NCBI GenBank assembly: GCA_963575745.1 | Contig: CAUYUJ010009813.1 | Coordinates: 297,225 to 361,224 of the forward strand | Length of the DNA: 64,000 nt | Direction: 5' to 3' | Source: Prorocentrum cordatum | Taxonomy: Eukaryota > Sar > Dinophyceae > Prorocentrales > Prorocentraceae | Shown: piece after piece, positions 1 to 9,806 of the stretch | How positions within the stretch are numbered: position 1 is the stretch's first letter | Layout of the letters: each line of letters begins with the position of its first letter | The notes under the pieces: generated by a model | Databases searched by the model: none | The model's input: the letters and a program-made list of their open reading frames with translations, nothing else | Told to the model about the DNA's origin: nothing | Program-made: the position numbers and the translations under genes

Positions 1-139
1 TCCCATCCTTTCTCGGTGCGTATGTCCTGTTCGTCCGCCCCCTTCTGTATGTGGCATGCGTACTCGTGTGCCGTCGTCCTCTTTTCGTTCTCTAGTTTGT
101 TTTGCGCTTCCGGAGACAAAGACGTGCCACGATCCAATT

Positions 140-322
140 CGGCGGCGAGCGAGGGGGAAGTGAGAAGGAGGATACTTGCTCAGACGACGGCGCGGTTTCT
201 GAAAAGCGCTCCGGTTTTCTGAAAAGTGTTCCGTGTCTCCGGGGAAATCTTATAGAACTTCTCAGAAGGCAGGGAGGTTTAGGAGGCCCGTCCCTTCTCA
301 CTCCCCCCCAGGCTCGCCGCCG
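140..322. mobile_element. MITE-like inverted-repeat element, copy 1
   Basis: The ends form an imperfect inverted repeat of about 29 bases. The left arm (140-168) starts CGGCGGCGAGC and ends GTGAGAAGG; the right arm (293-322) is its reverse complement with a few changes. The interior (about 125 bases) has no reading frame of note but repeats the motif TTCTGAAAAG. A second element with the same terminal sequence lies at 12060-12259, so this is a family and not a chance fold. No clear target-site duplication is visible. Non-autonomous; the transposase that would move it is not in the window. Confidence 0.55.
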
Positions 323-356
323 ACCGATGCTGGCCAACCAGAAGCCATCTTGAAGG

Positions 357-445
357 GCATCCCCGTCCTCCTCCTCCTGTTCCTCCTCCTCCTTTTCCTC
401 CCCCTCCTCCCTCCCCCCACCTGCTCCCTCCACCCCCCCTCGAGC
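357..445 (+). repeat. CTC-rich pyrimidine tract
   Basis: About 90 bases of almost pure C/T built on CTC triplets. It is the first of many such tracts, most of them with the pyrimidines on the + strand in the left 36 kb. The surrounding 323-1200 holds no gene I recognise, only GC-rich sequence with short GGCGGC runs, including one copy (about 557-575) of the GGCGACAACAT motif that is tandemly repeated at 1818-2040. Confidence 0.7.
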
Positions 446-1204
446 CGCCCAAGGACCACAACCGCGCTGGGCCGCAGCTGGCGGCGGACGCCGTGGCCCC
501 CGCTGGCGGACTGCAGGCGCCGTGCCTCCGCCGTCGGCCTCGTTTAGCGGCGGCGGCGGCGACAACATCGCCGCCGAGCGGCGTCGCGGCGACAGCCGTG
601 TTCGGGTGAGGGAGGCCTTGCCGCATTCTGGGCCTCTCCCACATAGGGTCCCAGCAGACGGGGTCGGAGGATCGCGTCGCATCGGCGATGCATCGGCGAG
701 GCGGTTTGATATGGACCCCCGTTTTCTTCACCCCGACGTCGCCAATTCATCGCCGACGTCGCCGATGCCTCACCGATACTTTGGTGATGCGGCGCAGTCC
801 TCCGACCACATCTACTCAGACCCCATCTACGAGGTCTCTACATGCGTAGGGGAGGAAGAGGAAGACCCGTCTACATACGGTGCGGATTTTTGGCTCAGCG
901 TGTCGCGCAGCCAGTGCTGGCCCACCACGCTCCGACGCGACACGCTAGCCACCTCCGAATCCCTGAGCGTCAATGTCGGGAGCCTTTCCGAGCTTCCGGC
1001 CCCACGGAGTGGAGCGACACGCTATCCACTCGCACGGCATAACGGGCCGCCGGGGCCGCCGCCGCGATACGCTGAGCAAAAGATCCGACAGCAAGTCACC
1101 GATCGAACTCGGCAATGCCTGCAGAGGCCCGCGAGGCGGAGCTGGAGGCTCGGGACGACGAAGTCCTGATCGTGGTAGTTGAAGTGCTTGCCCCGTGGAG
1201 GCGC

Positions 1205-1375
1205 CCCACGTGGCCCAGACATCTATTCAAAAAATGCTCAGAGGAGGATGTATTACAAATGCAGGGGTTTATTATCAAAAACCGATGAGTTCATGCATAA
1301 AGTTATTCCTAAATTAATCATGTATTAAAATCCAATATTTTTAAAAAATGATCATATGTATTAAAACCTGCCCTG
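1205..1375. other. AT-rich island
   Basis: A short stretch rich in A and T inside very GC-rich flanks. It contains a near-duplicate of about 17 bases based on ATGTATTAAAA (around 1320 and 1355) and the run ATTTTTAAAAAAT. No reading frame or RNA gene is seen. It may be a remnant of an inserted element or simply unusual intergenic DNA. Confidence 0.5.
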
Positions 1376-1499
1376 TACTGGTGCCGCTGCTCATCCCAGA
1401 GAGTCGTCGTCTGGCCGGAGTCGCCGCGCAAATCTGCCCCAGGGCGCAGCCCGGGAGAGGTCCCGAGAAGAGCAAGCTGGGTACCTGTTTGTCCTCCCA

Positions 1500-1612
1500 G
1501 CGATGCCGCCGACGACGACAACTTTGGCGGCGGCGACGGTGGCGGCGTCGTCGTGGGTGGCGTCGTCGTCGGCTTCATCGTCATCGGCGTCGTCGTCGTC
1601 GTCGATGATCGG
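1500..1612. repeat. GTC/GGC triplet repeat
   Basis: Imperfect triplet array, GACGAC and GGCGGC first, then GTCGTC. Open frames across it on both strands are low-complexity Ser, Ala, Asp or Arg runs and are not treated as genes. The interval 1613-1817 holds nothing recognisable. Confidence 0.6.
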
Positions 1613-1817
1613 AGGACTGCATTGTACTGTTGATGCCCTTGAGGGTAGGCAAGGCACTGTCGATTCTGGTGGCGCACATGGTTTCTCCCATCCTTGAGAA
1701 GCTGGTGCTCGTAAACTTCACGACGTGAAGGTGCGGTGAAACAATATGATCCTGGAAACTGTTCCAAGGACCGGTGTGAGCACTTGGTGCATGGCATTCG
1801 AAATGCGCATCGCTGTG

Positions 1818-2040
1818 TCAGGCCGAGACGACGGGCGGTGACGAGGCGCCGACGAGGCCGCGACGGGACAGCGACGGCGACAACATAGCCGCCAGACCGC
1901 CACTCAGGACGACGGGCGGCGACAGCGACGGATCCCCGACGCCGACAACATCGCCGCCGGACCGCCACCCAGGCCCCGAAGGCGGGCGACGAGGCGGGGA
2001 CGGGCGGCGACGGCGACAACATGGCCGCCAGGCTGCCACA
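1818..2040. repeat. Tandem repeat, three diverged units of about 66-69 bp
   Basis: Three units carry the core GGCGACAACATNGCCGCC followed by an AGRCYGCCAC-like tail, at about 1876, 1942 and 2013. A fourth isolated core occurs at about 557. Spacing is not a clean multiple of one length and the units have diverged, so the array is old. Frames across it are Arg/Ala/Gly-rich and unlike a protein. Confidence 0.6.
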
Positions 2041-2202
2041 CAGGCCCCTTATCCTTACAGGAGAAGCACGAGCCCGCGAAGGGCAAGCACCGCTTCGGGG
2101 AATACCGGCCCGACGTGCTGTGTATCGCGAAACCGCTGCACGGACAGAGGGCGGCTCTTCTTCACAGCCGGGCTCTCGCGGGACGCTTCCTGGAATCTTC
2201 TG

Positions 2203-2263
2203 GCCTCCTCCTCTTTCTTCCTCCTCCTCCTCCTCCTCCTCCACTTCCTCCTCCTCCTCTTCC
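2203..2263 (+). repeat. CTC-rich tract abutting the spliced-leader relic
   Basis: Pyrimidine-rich CTC array that ends exactly where the spliced-leader relic begins. Similar tracts precede the LINE remnants near 12.7 kb and 20.6 kb. Either the retroelements insert into such tracts, or the tract belongs to the donor or target sequence. Confidence 0.65.
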
Positions 2264-2285
2264 TCCGTAGCCATTTTGGCTCAAG
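2264..2285 (+). other. Relic of the dinoflagellate spliced leader (DinoSL)
   Basis: All 22 positions match the known dinoflagellate spliced-leader exon (DCCGTAGCCATTTTGGCTCAAG), with T at the variable first base; the diagnostic core is TAGCCATTTTGGCTCAAG. In dinoflagellates this leader is added to mRNA by trans-splicing and is not normally found in the genome at the start of a gene. Its presence 100 bases upstream of the LINE ORF1 start therefore marks a copy made from trans-spliced RNA. It is not a functional SL RNA gene: no donor GT or intron-like half follows; AG is followed directly by GGGCCTG. Confidence 0.9.
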
Positions 2286-2385
2286 GGGCCTGCTCCTGAA
2301 CTTCCAACCTCGCTCGAGAGATTGTGGCGTGTGTTATTGTTCGGTTTGCTCGCTCCCAGAGTAGTGGCCAGGGGTTCGTGACCCC

Positions 2386-3396
2386 ATGACTAAGACCCAG
2401 TATGTGCCATGTCGGCAATGCGGATACCAGTGGAGCTGGCGATCGAAGCAGCCGTGTTTCCAGTGCGGGGGCGGACTCCAACCCAGCCCCAAGGCGGCGC
2501 AACCACCGAAGGGGCAATGGGCCTCACCGCCCTCTGCACCTCCTGCCCCGCTTCCGCCGCAGCCCGTTTGGCCTATGTTTCCGCAGCCCGACATGTTCGG
2601 CAACCATGTGACCTCCCCCTTCGCCATGGCTCCGCCCAGGCCGCCCATGCCGCCGCCTCCGCTACCTGCAGATGCGATGGGCTACGACAAGTGGGGCAAG
2701 TTCGGCCAAGGCGGGGGGAATATCAAGAAGAATAATCGCAAGAAGGTGAAGAAGAACAGAGTTCTGGATCCTGATGACGTGGTCATGGAGGACGCGCTCG
2801 CCGTGATCGCGCGCCGCCTCGACCCACACCTTCTGAAGGAGCTCAAGAGTAAAGTTGCGCCATCGCCCAAGCCTGCTCCCATCCTGCCAGAGACGCGTCT
2901 CAAGCAAGCAGCTGAAGCAGCACGGGCAGCCAACAAGAAGTATCAAGAAGCACTGCAGTGGGTCGAGAAGGCCAAGCGGCAGTGGACCGAGGCGGAGCAG
3001 TACCTGGCAGACCAGGCAGCCAAGCTCGCGGAGGCCGAGGCGGAGGAGGAGCGTGTGCGCGCCAGCCTGGCACCAGCGCTCAAGGCCCCGCCGCCCGCCA
3101 CGACGGGCATCGACCTCCAGGCGTTGCTGAAAGGTGAGGACATTTCCATCAGCGAAGGTGACCTGGAAGGCCAAGAAGGTGACTACGAAGGCGCTGGCGA
3201 GCTTCTCGAACAATGGCGTGAGAGGAAGACCCAGCTGGGCGCTGGCAGCACGTCGGCGGCTTCGAGTACCCAGATGGGGCCGTCCCAGGAGGAGCTGGAC
3301 AAGATCAGCGCGCGCAAGGCGGAGCTGACCGCTGCTGGCAAGGGCATGAGCAAGGGCGACGCTGCTGGGAACAGCGGCGGCGCCACCTCCGCTTGA
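2386..3396 (+). CDS. LINE ORF1 protein (zinc-ribbon and coiled-coil)
   Basis: An uninterrupted 336-residue frame. Residues 9-27 contain C9-x2-C12 and C24-x2-C27, a four-cysteine zinc-ribbon-like motif with intervening aromatics. Residues 33-95 are Pro-rich. A basic patch (about 113-124, NIKKNNRKKVKKN) could bind RNA. Residues about 170-228 are an Ala/Glu/Lys/Gln-rich helix with heptad character, expected to form a coiled coil. The C-terminal 100 residues are acidic and Ser/Gly/Ala-rich. This layout (small zinc motif, basic patch, coiled coil) fits the RNA-binding ORF1 of a LINE, and ORF2 follows about 290 bases downstream in another frame. The ATG at 2386 is the first in frame after the leader relic. 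Assignment as ORF1 is inferred from position and architecture. Confidence 0.75.
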   Translation: MTKTQYVPCRQCGYQWSWRSKQPCFQCGGGLQPSPKAAQPPKGQWASPPSAPPAPLPPQPVWPMFPQPDMFGNHVTSPFAMAPPRPPMPPPPLPADAMGYDKWGKFGQGGGNIKKNNRKKVKKNRVLDPDDVVMEDALAVIARRLDPHLLKELKSKVAPSPKPAPILPETRLKQAAEAARAANKKYQEALQWVEKAKRQWTEAEQYLADQAAKLAEAEAEEERVRASLAPALKAPPPATTGIDLQALLKGEDISISEGDLEGQEGDYEGAGELLEQWRERKTQLGAGSTSAASSTQMGPSQEELDKISARKAELTAAGKGMSKGDAAGNSGGATSA

Positions 3397-3682
3397 CAAG
3401 CAGCAGCCCACCCCCCTGGGCGACATCATGAGGGGGGCGCAGGAGCTCGCTGCGTGAACACCGAGCCTGTGGGCATGGCCGAACCCACTCCTACTTCTAC
3501 GAGTACGGCTACACGCGCGACTTCCGCGTCGTCTCCGAGGCCGCAGGCGTCTGCGAAGGTTGAGACCCTTGTCCCAACGACCCTTGGCTACGCTCACGTT
3601 AGAGGGCTTCCCCCGACGACGGCGCAGAGCGGGCCAAGGAGCTCTGGGGCAGGGGAATCGGCTGGAGGCCCGAGGCCGCTAG

Positions 3683-4837
3683 TTCCTTGCCCTGAAGTGC
3701 TTCCTGGTTTCCCCGGAGTACAAGGCAGGCGCGGAGGAGACGCCGAAGATCTACATGCGCAACATCACCAAGTGGGGCCCCAAGGTCGTGGACCACCTCA
3801 AGAAGGACTGGCAGTGCTACGACGTCGTGGGGCTCTGCGAACATCATCGAGGACCTGAAGATATGGGCGACCTGGGCAATGGCATTGCAAAAGCTGGCTG
3901 GAGGCCAGTGTTGTCTCCAGCAATGCCCAGGGACAACATCGAGAAAGCTGGTGGAACGTTGTCGGCAGTCAAACGTGGTCTGAATTCTCGTTATTTCGCT
4001 CATCTTGCCGCGGGTGCCCCCCAGTGCTACGGCGCCAGCGATGGCGACAAGAAACAGCTCGGACGAGGCCCAGTCGACTTCCACGATTTCTCTGCTATGA
4101 GTATCAGAACTTCCCGGCAACAGATTGCGGCGGTGCAAATCTACCTTGATCATGGAATTGGAGTCCGAGGCAGAAACTTGAGAAAGTTGCGAACACTAGG
4201 AGGATTTCTATCTGCACAGGCTGCCCCGTGGATTGCATTGGGAGATGGGAACGTGGAGCCTGCCGACGTCGACACTTGGATGGAGAAGCTGGTCGCAGTG
4301 CAAGTCCTCCCTGATAATGTGGCTATCACGAGCTTTGCTGGAGAGGGAAGACTCTACGATTTCGCCGTCTGCGCCAAGGACCTCGCCCCCTTTGTGAGGA
4401 GCACGCAGTCAGTCATGGATGGCGAGTGGAGGGCGCATGCAGGCCTACAGATCACGCTGGGCCTGAAACCGTCCGACGCTGAGCACCGCACTTGTGCGGT
4501 GCCCAGGCCTTCCCCCCATCCTCCCCTGCCCGAGCGTGCGCCAGACCCATCCAGCAAGTCGAGTTTAAAGAAGAGTAGATCTAAACCCAAGCCTGTGCCC
4601 GAGAAAGCTTGCGCATCTAAGCCTCTGCGGGGCGCCGAAGGAGCCCCGGGGTTCGGAGATTCTGAGGCCACCTTCGACCCGTTGCCTGCGTTGGGCGAGG
4701 CACCTGGGGAAGAATTTGATCGCGGTTTTCCTGAGGTCGGCCCGGCCCCCGAAGACCCCGAACCTGAACCCCAGGAGCAGCCTCCGCTAGAAGAAGATCC
4801 CGCTCCGTCCTCCGAGCCCCCCCCCCCCCCCTCCTGA
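3683..4837 (+). pseudogene. LINE 1 ORF2, endonuclease domain
   Basis: Frame open from just after a stop at 3680; the first ATG is 3755. It resembles the endonuclease/exonuclease/phosphatase fold that nicks target DNA in LINEs. Visible signature pieces are DVVGLCEHH (catalytic Glu strand), WIALGDGNVEP (the GDxN strand), a Tyr-Asp-Phe strand (LYDFAVC) and a terminal HAGLQITL where an SDH-type motif is usual, so the last catalytic strand looks degraded. From about residue 250 the protein becomes Pro/Glu-rich linker. It ends at a stop just beyond a run of 15 C (4817-4831); the reading frame continues into the RT part if that run is shifted by one or two bases. Confidence 0.7.
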
Positions 4838-7314
4838 CACCCGCTTACTCGGATATGTTTGGGCACAGACCCATCCCGATAAGCGCGTGCAAAGAGAGAT
4901 CGAGCGAGGAGCCCCTTCGGAGATCCGTGGCTGTTTAGTGTATCTTGCCGACCCTGTGGCGTCTGAACAGCTTGCTGTGAAGTTCGGTATCTGGGCTTCT
5001 CGCATGGAAGTTTTTTATTGCGAAGCTTACGCTATCCCGCCAGAGGCCCAGCCTGCGTTTAAGGGGCGCGGCGTTGCGCGACCTATTCAGGTCAAGACTA
5101 TAAGCAGGAAGTCCGCCCCGCTGCAGTCCGTGCATAACGATTGTAACTGGTCGGCTGTTTTGAGCTCTCATTTATCCTTACTAGGCAGAGTCGTGAGTAA
5201 ATCAGGATCTGGTAAGACTGTTGACCAGCTGCACGCTAAGATTTCACCCCTGGCCCCGCGCATCCCTGAATTGAAGCTGCCCTCCCTCGACAAGGACGCC
5301 GCCGCCTCTTGGAGGCGCGCCTTGGAGGAGATCCCGCACTTGTCAGCCAAGCAGATTTTCCCCTTGGCCGAGGCAGCTGACAGGAACTTTAATCGTGCAC
5401 CCAGAATTGTAACTGACCGCGCGTTAAAAGGTTTCTCTGGTTGGGCGGAAAGTCCTGGCAGTTTAGGAGGCCTCCACAAGTTAACCAAGCCCACGCCCCG
5501 CCAAACGAGCGAGGCCCTGGGCGAAGGAGGTTTGCCCACCTACACCCCGTTGGAATTGATGAACGCACGTGCCAAGCCCTGGGTTAAAAAGTGGACCAGG
5601 CAGGACAGTCGTGACCAGCTGGAACAGACCTTTCGAGAGGTGCGCGAGAGTGCTCTGGAGGCCCCTCCTCTTCCTCCGTTGGACCCCTCCCGTCTGGATC
5701 GCATCCTCCAGAACACTCCTGAGCGCAAGTCACGTGGCTGTATCAACACCAGTGCTCGCGATATTTCAAGGCTGCCGCCTTCCGCTCGGTCGGAGCTCTT
5801 GGATATTTTTCACATGATGGAAGCGTCCATCGCGTGGCCGCGGCAAATGCTACAGGCTTGGGTTGCCCTCCGGCCTAAGGGTTCTGGAGCCAACCGTAGC
5901 GTAGCCAGCTTCGCATATGTGGCACGGTTGTGGGAGCAGATGCGCGGTGAATGCACTGACCAGTGGGCCCTTGACAGGCAGCGCAAAGCCAGGTTTGATG
6001 ATGCTGTCAGGGGCAGCTCTGCCGTCCAAGCTGCCCTGCGCAGGCTTGCCCTAGACGAAAGCGCCTACGAGTTTCAAGTTACCACCGCATCTGCCCTTTT
6101 AGACGTTGCTAGTTTTTTATGACAGCTTCGACCCGCTTTTGGCACTACAACTCGGTACAAAGCACACTTACCTTTGCGCCGTGCTCGCCCTTAGTATCCA
6201 GTTGCACATCGCCCCCAGCTTTCTGCGGAGTTTGCGTTCGTTCTCGGATGCCATCCTCCCGTGGTGGGCGTTGCTCGCTGGATGCAGGTCGGCCCAGCAT
6301 TTAGCGGCTTATGTGCTGATGGAGGCCAACTCTCGGTTTTAACCAGGGCTTGAGGCACGCACGTGGGTGGATGACGTGAATAGCAGGGCTGAAGGCACAG
6401 CCCAGCACGTCACATCCAGTACAGTTGAGTTTGTGCGTGAATTCAAAGTCGGTCTAGATAACTTACGTTTGTCTCTTTCCAGCAAGTCTTGCATCATTGC
6501 TTCATCCCCGCTCATCGCCAAAGAAGTGGGAGCTGAGCTCGCTAAGACAGGTACCACTGTGCAGGTTTCAGGTAGTGCCCCCGACCTCGGCATCGACAGA
6601 GGCCACAATGTTAATCGTCGCCGCACCCGTGGTCTCCAAAGGTGGCGTAAAGGAATTCGGAGAGGCAGCCGCATAGCCAGCTTGCGTTCTCTCAAGCAAC
6701 GTATTCGCCGCAAGCTTTTAAAAACAGGTGCTGCCCCGCAGGCCATGCACGAATCCAAACTTTTTGGGGTGGCCCCAGGTCGGCTGCAAAAGCTGCGGCA
6801 GTCCGCCGCCCGTGCCGTCCGGGAGCAACAGCAAGGCAGGTGTCTCACGACTGTTTTAGCCCTCAGGTTCGGATCCAGGGACCCTGCGGTTGTCGCTGTT
6901 ATAGATATGTTGGTGGAGTGGTTCCGTTATTTGAGTATGGGCGGTGCCCCGACCGGCCGCCTCCAAGACGCTTGGAGGAAGATTTATAGCCGTGTCGCCA
7001 CCATCCCAGCCAATCGCAGGTGGCTCAGAATCCGAGGCCCCATGCCTGCTATCATCACCTCCCTCCTGGCGCTTGGGTGGGACACCCCTGGGCTCTTCGA
7101 GTGGCGCGACCCTTTTGGCGAGCGTTGGGAGGCCCCCGTCCGAGATTTCTCCTCTCTCCGCACGTTTCTCTCTTCGTACGACCCCATCCGACCTGCTGGC
7201 CGCCGTCCACAAGTTTGCGGGGGTCAAGCTGTGGGCAGGCGCGTCCGCCCAGCACTTGGGAGGCGGGATGGAGGAGGGTGTCGATTTGTTCAGCTTAAGG
7301 CAGCAGCCCGCTAG
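4838..7314 (+). pseudogene. LINE 1 ORF2, reverse transcriptase domain
   Basis: Two frames cover the RT. The first (to 6122) holds the N-terminal region and fingers, including WPRQMLQAWVALRPK. It breaks at 6113-6118, a run of six T, inside motif A: removing one T gives LLDVASFYDSFDP. The next pieces carry a motif B-like LLAGCRSAQHL and motif C WVDDVNSR (Asp-Asp at 6370-6375). A basic thumb/connection region follows, with AWRK and an RGPMPAIITSLLALGW motif (about 7035-7080) that recurs in the fragment at 22.9 kb. The polymerase function is to copy the element RNA at a nicked target site. Several stops and shifts make this copy inactive unless the shifts are assembly errors. Confidence 0.75.
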
Positions 7315-7767
7315 GCTCGATAAAGCCCAAGAGTTCCAGACCAGAGCTGCAGTTGAATGTGCCGCAGCGGCAGGTATGTGGCCCAGGCAGCGCATTGCAG
7401 AGTGTTGTGTTGTGCAGGAGTTCGACCCCACTTGCCCTAGATGTGGAGAGGCCCCGAAAGCCTCCGCCATCGAGTTTGGCAGTGCCCATGCAACGCTGAC
7501 CTCCCAGAGTGTCAAGGTATGCAAGACGTGGTTGAGGCTGCCGAAACTGCCCTCGATCAGAATTCAAGTGTTTGTTTTTGGCTCCGAGGCATGATCCCTT
7601 CCAACCTCGTGTCCATCCCCGGCCCCCCCGATGCAGTTGAGCTGCGCGACGTGACCTACCCACCCGCTCAAGCTAGCGGTGTTGCGACCCACGGAGGTAG
7701 CGAGCCCCCAGCTGGAGCGGTGGGACGTCTGTTCGCGGGTGGCGGGTCTGGGGGGTGCGAATGCTAA
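7175..7767 (+). pseudogene. LINE 1 ORF2, Cys/His zinc-binding segment
   Basis: After a frameshift near 7180 the frame carries VHKFAGVKLW and the start of a zinc motif (CPRCGEA, about 7434-7455). A second shift at a short C-run near 7450 continues it in another frame as ESLRHRVWQCPCN. Together they form the C-x2-C, H-x(n)-C arrangement that sits between RT and RNase H in many dinoflagellate LINEs. Such a motif is thought to bind RNA or target DNA. Confidence 0.6.
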
Positions 7768-8590
7768 GGACCCAAGGCTTCGGAGATGTGCCTGGGCGTG
7801 GGCCGAGCTCAACCCGAGGTCTCTGGAAGCGGAGGTCGTGCGTCGCAGGAGCGCCCCCCTGGCTGGTCGTAGACAGACTTCCAACAGAGCTGAGCTTTGG
7901 GCTCTCTTAGATTGCGTGCAGCAGGTTTCGGACGATTTGGCCTTTTTGTGTGATTCGGCCTACGTTGTCCGAGGCTGGTTCAAACTTCTGGCGGGCGGTA
8001 TGCCCAAGTCTAACCTCGATTTGTGGTTTTCCCTGGCCCAGGTCGCCGAAACCAGGGCCCGTGGGATCACTTTAACTAAGGTTGAGAGCCATGTGAGCGA
8101 GGATCGATACCGCGCACTTGGTCTCCCTGAACTGTTTCGCCTTGCGAATATCGAGGCCGATCGGATCGCCGAGTGGGAAGCTAGGATGTGCCAGATTGAC
8201 CCTAACACAACCCAGAGTGTTATCGCTCTCGACGCTCTCGCCGAGCAGGTCCGTCTCCGTCTTGCTGCAACTCTCATCGCTTCTGCCCCTCATGACAGTC
8301 GCAGTCAGAGAGAGAGGGCTAAGCCCCTCAACGGAGTTCGGAAAGCTGGCCTGAGTAAGTTAGAGAAAGCGCCCCAGACTTCCCCGCATAAGAGCGGCCT
8401 TCAGTTTTTTGAATCACGATTTAGTTGCAGGTTGTGCCACCAGAAGCCCTCCAAGGAGGGGGTTGTGGATTGGCTCTCGACCCCGTGCAACCCCATCGAT
8501 TATGGTGCTGCCCCCTCCTCCTCCAGGTCCGCCCCGCTCCAGATCGGGAATCAGATTGTCCACCCGACACACGCCGCCCGTTTTTTTTGA
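7679..8590 (+). pseudogene. LINE 1 ORF2, RNase H domain
   Basis: A 303-residue frame with RNase H landmarks: strand DPRLRRCAWAWAEL, the Glu helix SNRAELWALLDCV, the Asp strand FLCDSAYVVRGW, the His region KVESHVSEDRY and a terminal NIEADRIAEW. The first catalytic Asp strand, expected shortly before DPRLRR as a DGSG-like motif, reads CSRVAGLGG and appears lost. The enzyme would degrade the RNA strand of the RNA-DNA hybrid. The frame ends in a run of eight T (8580-8587). Confidence 0.7.
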
Positions 8591-8789
8591 GCACGCCGAC
8601 TGCTGGGCGTGCACAGCATGCGGGGGCCTCGGTATGGACCGATCGATCCTGCTGTTGGCCCAGCCTTGTGCCCCCCTCTCTAAGAAGGGGGCCGAGAATC
8701 TCAGCAAGCTGGAAAGGGGCTTCATGCCAGGCGCGAGCGCGCGGGCGAAGGCCTTCAACAAGGCCAAGGCCCGCCCCGCCTGCAGCTGA
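8584..8789 (+). pseudogene. LINE 1 ORF2, Cys-rich C-terminal tail
   Basis: Shifting one base in the T8 run continues ORF2 as EHADCWACTACGGLGMD and on to a stop at 8787-8789. With the preceding FSCRLCHQKP it gives two Cys pairs and further Cys residues, a likely zinc-binding tail. The sequence then becomes a basic stretch rich in Ala and Lys (ARAKAFNKAKARP). Confidence 0.55.
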
Positions 8790-9534
8790 GGAGTCCCTCC
8801 CCCCCCTCCTCCCCCTCCCCTTTGAGCTCATTGGAGCCCTCGGTGCAAAAATCCTCCTCCTCTTCCTCCTCCTCCTCCTCCTCCTCTTCCTGCACCTCCT
8901 CCACCTCGTCTTGCTCCCCTCCCCCCCCCCATCCTTGTCCTTTTCCTCCTCCTCCTCCTCCTCCTCCTCCTCCTTTTCTTGCCCTCCTCCTCCGCCTCCC
9001 CATCAGGGCAGGCCCTCCCTCGAAACGGGGGCCCTCGCACGAGGGGCAGGCCTGCGGGGCGCTCGTCGCCCAGAAGACGGGGGGCCTCCCGCAGTGACAA
9101 CGAGTGGCCCGTGCAGGCTCACGGGGGAGGGGGCTACTGCTCTGCATTCCTCCTCCTTCCTCCTCACTCCTCCCTCCTCCTCCTCCCCTCCTCCCCCCCT
9201 CCTCCTCTTCACTCCTCCCTCCTCCTCCTCCTCCTCCTCCTCCTCCTCCTCCTCCTCCTCCTCCTCCCCTCCTCCTCCTCCCCCCCCCTCCCCCTCCTCC
9301 TCCTCCTCCTCCCCTCCTCCTCCTCCTCCTCCTCCTCCTCCTCCTCGTCCTCTCCTCCTCCTCCTCCCCCCTCCTCCTCCCCCTCCTCTTCCTCCTCCTC
9401 CCCCATCCCCTCCCCCCTCCTCCTCCTCCTCCTCCTCCTCCTCCTCCTCTCCTCCTCCTCCTCCTCCTCCTCCTCCTCCTCCTCCTCCTCCTCCTCCTCC
9501 TCCTCCTCTTTCCTCCTCCTCCTCCTCAGGTCGC
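8790..9534 (+). repeat. Large CTC/CCT microsatellite array
   Basis: About 740 bases of nearly pure pyrimidine, mainly (CTC)n with TTCC and poly-C interruptions. A non-repetitive island at about 9001-9145 interrupts it. The array ends in CTCCTCAGGTCGCC, so its 3' edge looks like a 3' splice acceptor. Long Pro/Ser/Leu frames on + and Glu/Arg/Gly frames on - are translations of the repeat and are not genes. Confidence 0.95.
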
Positions 9535-9594
9535 CCACGGCCCCCATGGAAACCGTGTACCCCCCTGCCCCGTGAATGGCCGGCTTGTCTTGTC

Positions 9595-9715
9595 CTCCGA
9601 CGTGGCTTCGACGCGGGTCCGAAGTGGAATCGACATGTGTTCGACACGAGTTCGGCACGGATCCGACGCGATCGACACGGATTCGACGCGGATCGCCGCG
9701 CGGCGGGACAGACAA
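9595..9715. repeat. Degenerate TCGACACGG/GATCCGACGCG repeat
   Basis: About 120 bases made of diverged units of around 10 bases built on TTCGACACGG and GGATCCGACGCG. A similar degenerate GATTCG array lies at 29020-29120. Confidence 0.5.
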
Positions 9716-9806
9716 GGTCCCACGAAGGATGCAACACAAGGCTTTGCCCCAACCCCCTTTCCCCTCCTCGCCATCACCCTCGCCCCCCAGCTGAAGGTGA
9801 CGGGGC

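Larger units (their letters stand above)
2264..8789 (+). mobile_element. LINE-type non-LTR retrotransposon 1, near full length
   Basis: The element starts at the spliced-leader relic, has a 5' leader of about 100 bases, an intact ORF1 with a zinc-ribbon-like N-terminus and a coiled coil, and a broken ORF2. ORF2 has, in order, an endonuclease/exonuclease/phosphatase-like domain, reverse transcriptase with motif A (FYDSFDP), motif B (LAGC) and motif C (WVDD), a Cys/His motif, RNase H and a Cys-rich tail. The 3' end is placed at the last stop codon and is followed directly by a CTC array. No poly(A) tail and no target duplication are visible. Frameshifts fall in C15 (4817-4831), T6 (6113-6118) and T8 (8580-8587) runs as well as elsewhere. 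Confidence 0.85.

Noticed and set aside
880-900. Possible spliced-leader relic (ATTTTTGGCTCA)
   Set aside because: Only about 12 bases match, with an insertion, the AAG end is missing and no ORF follows.
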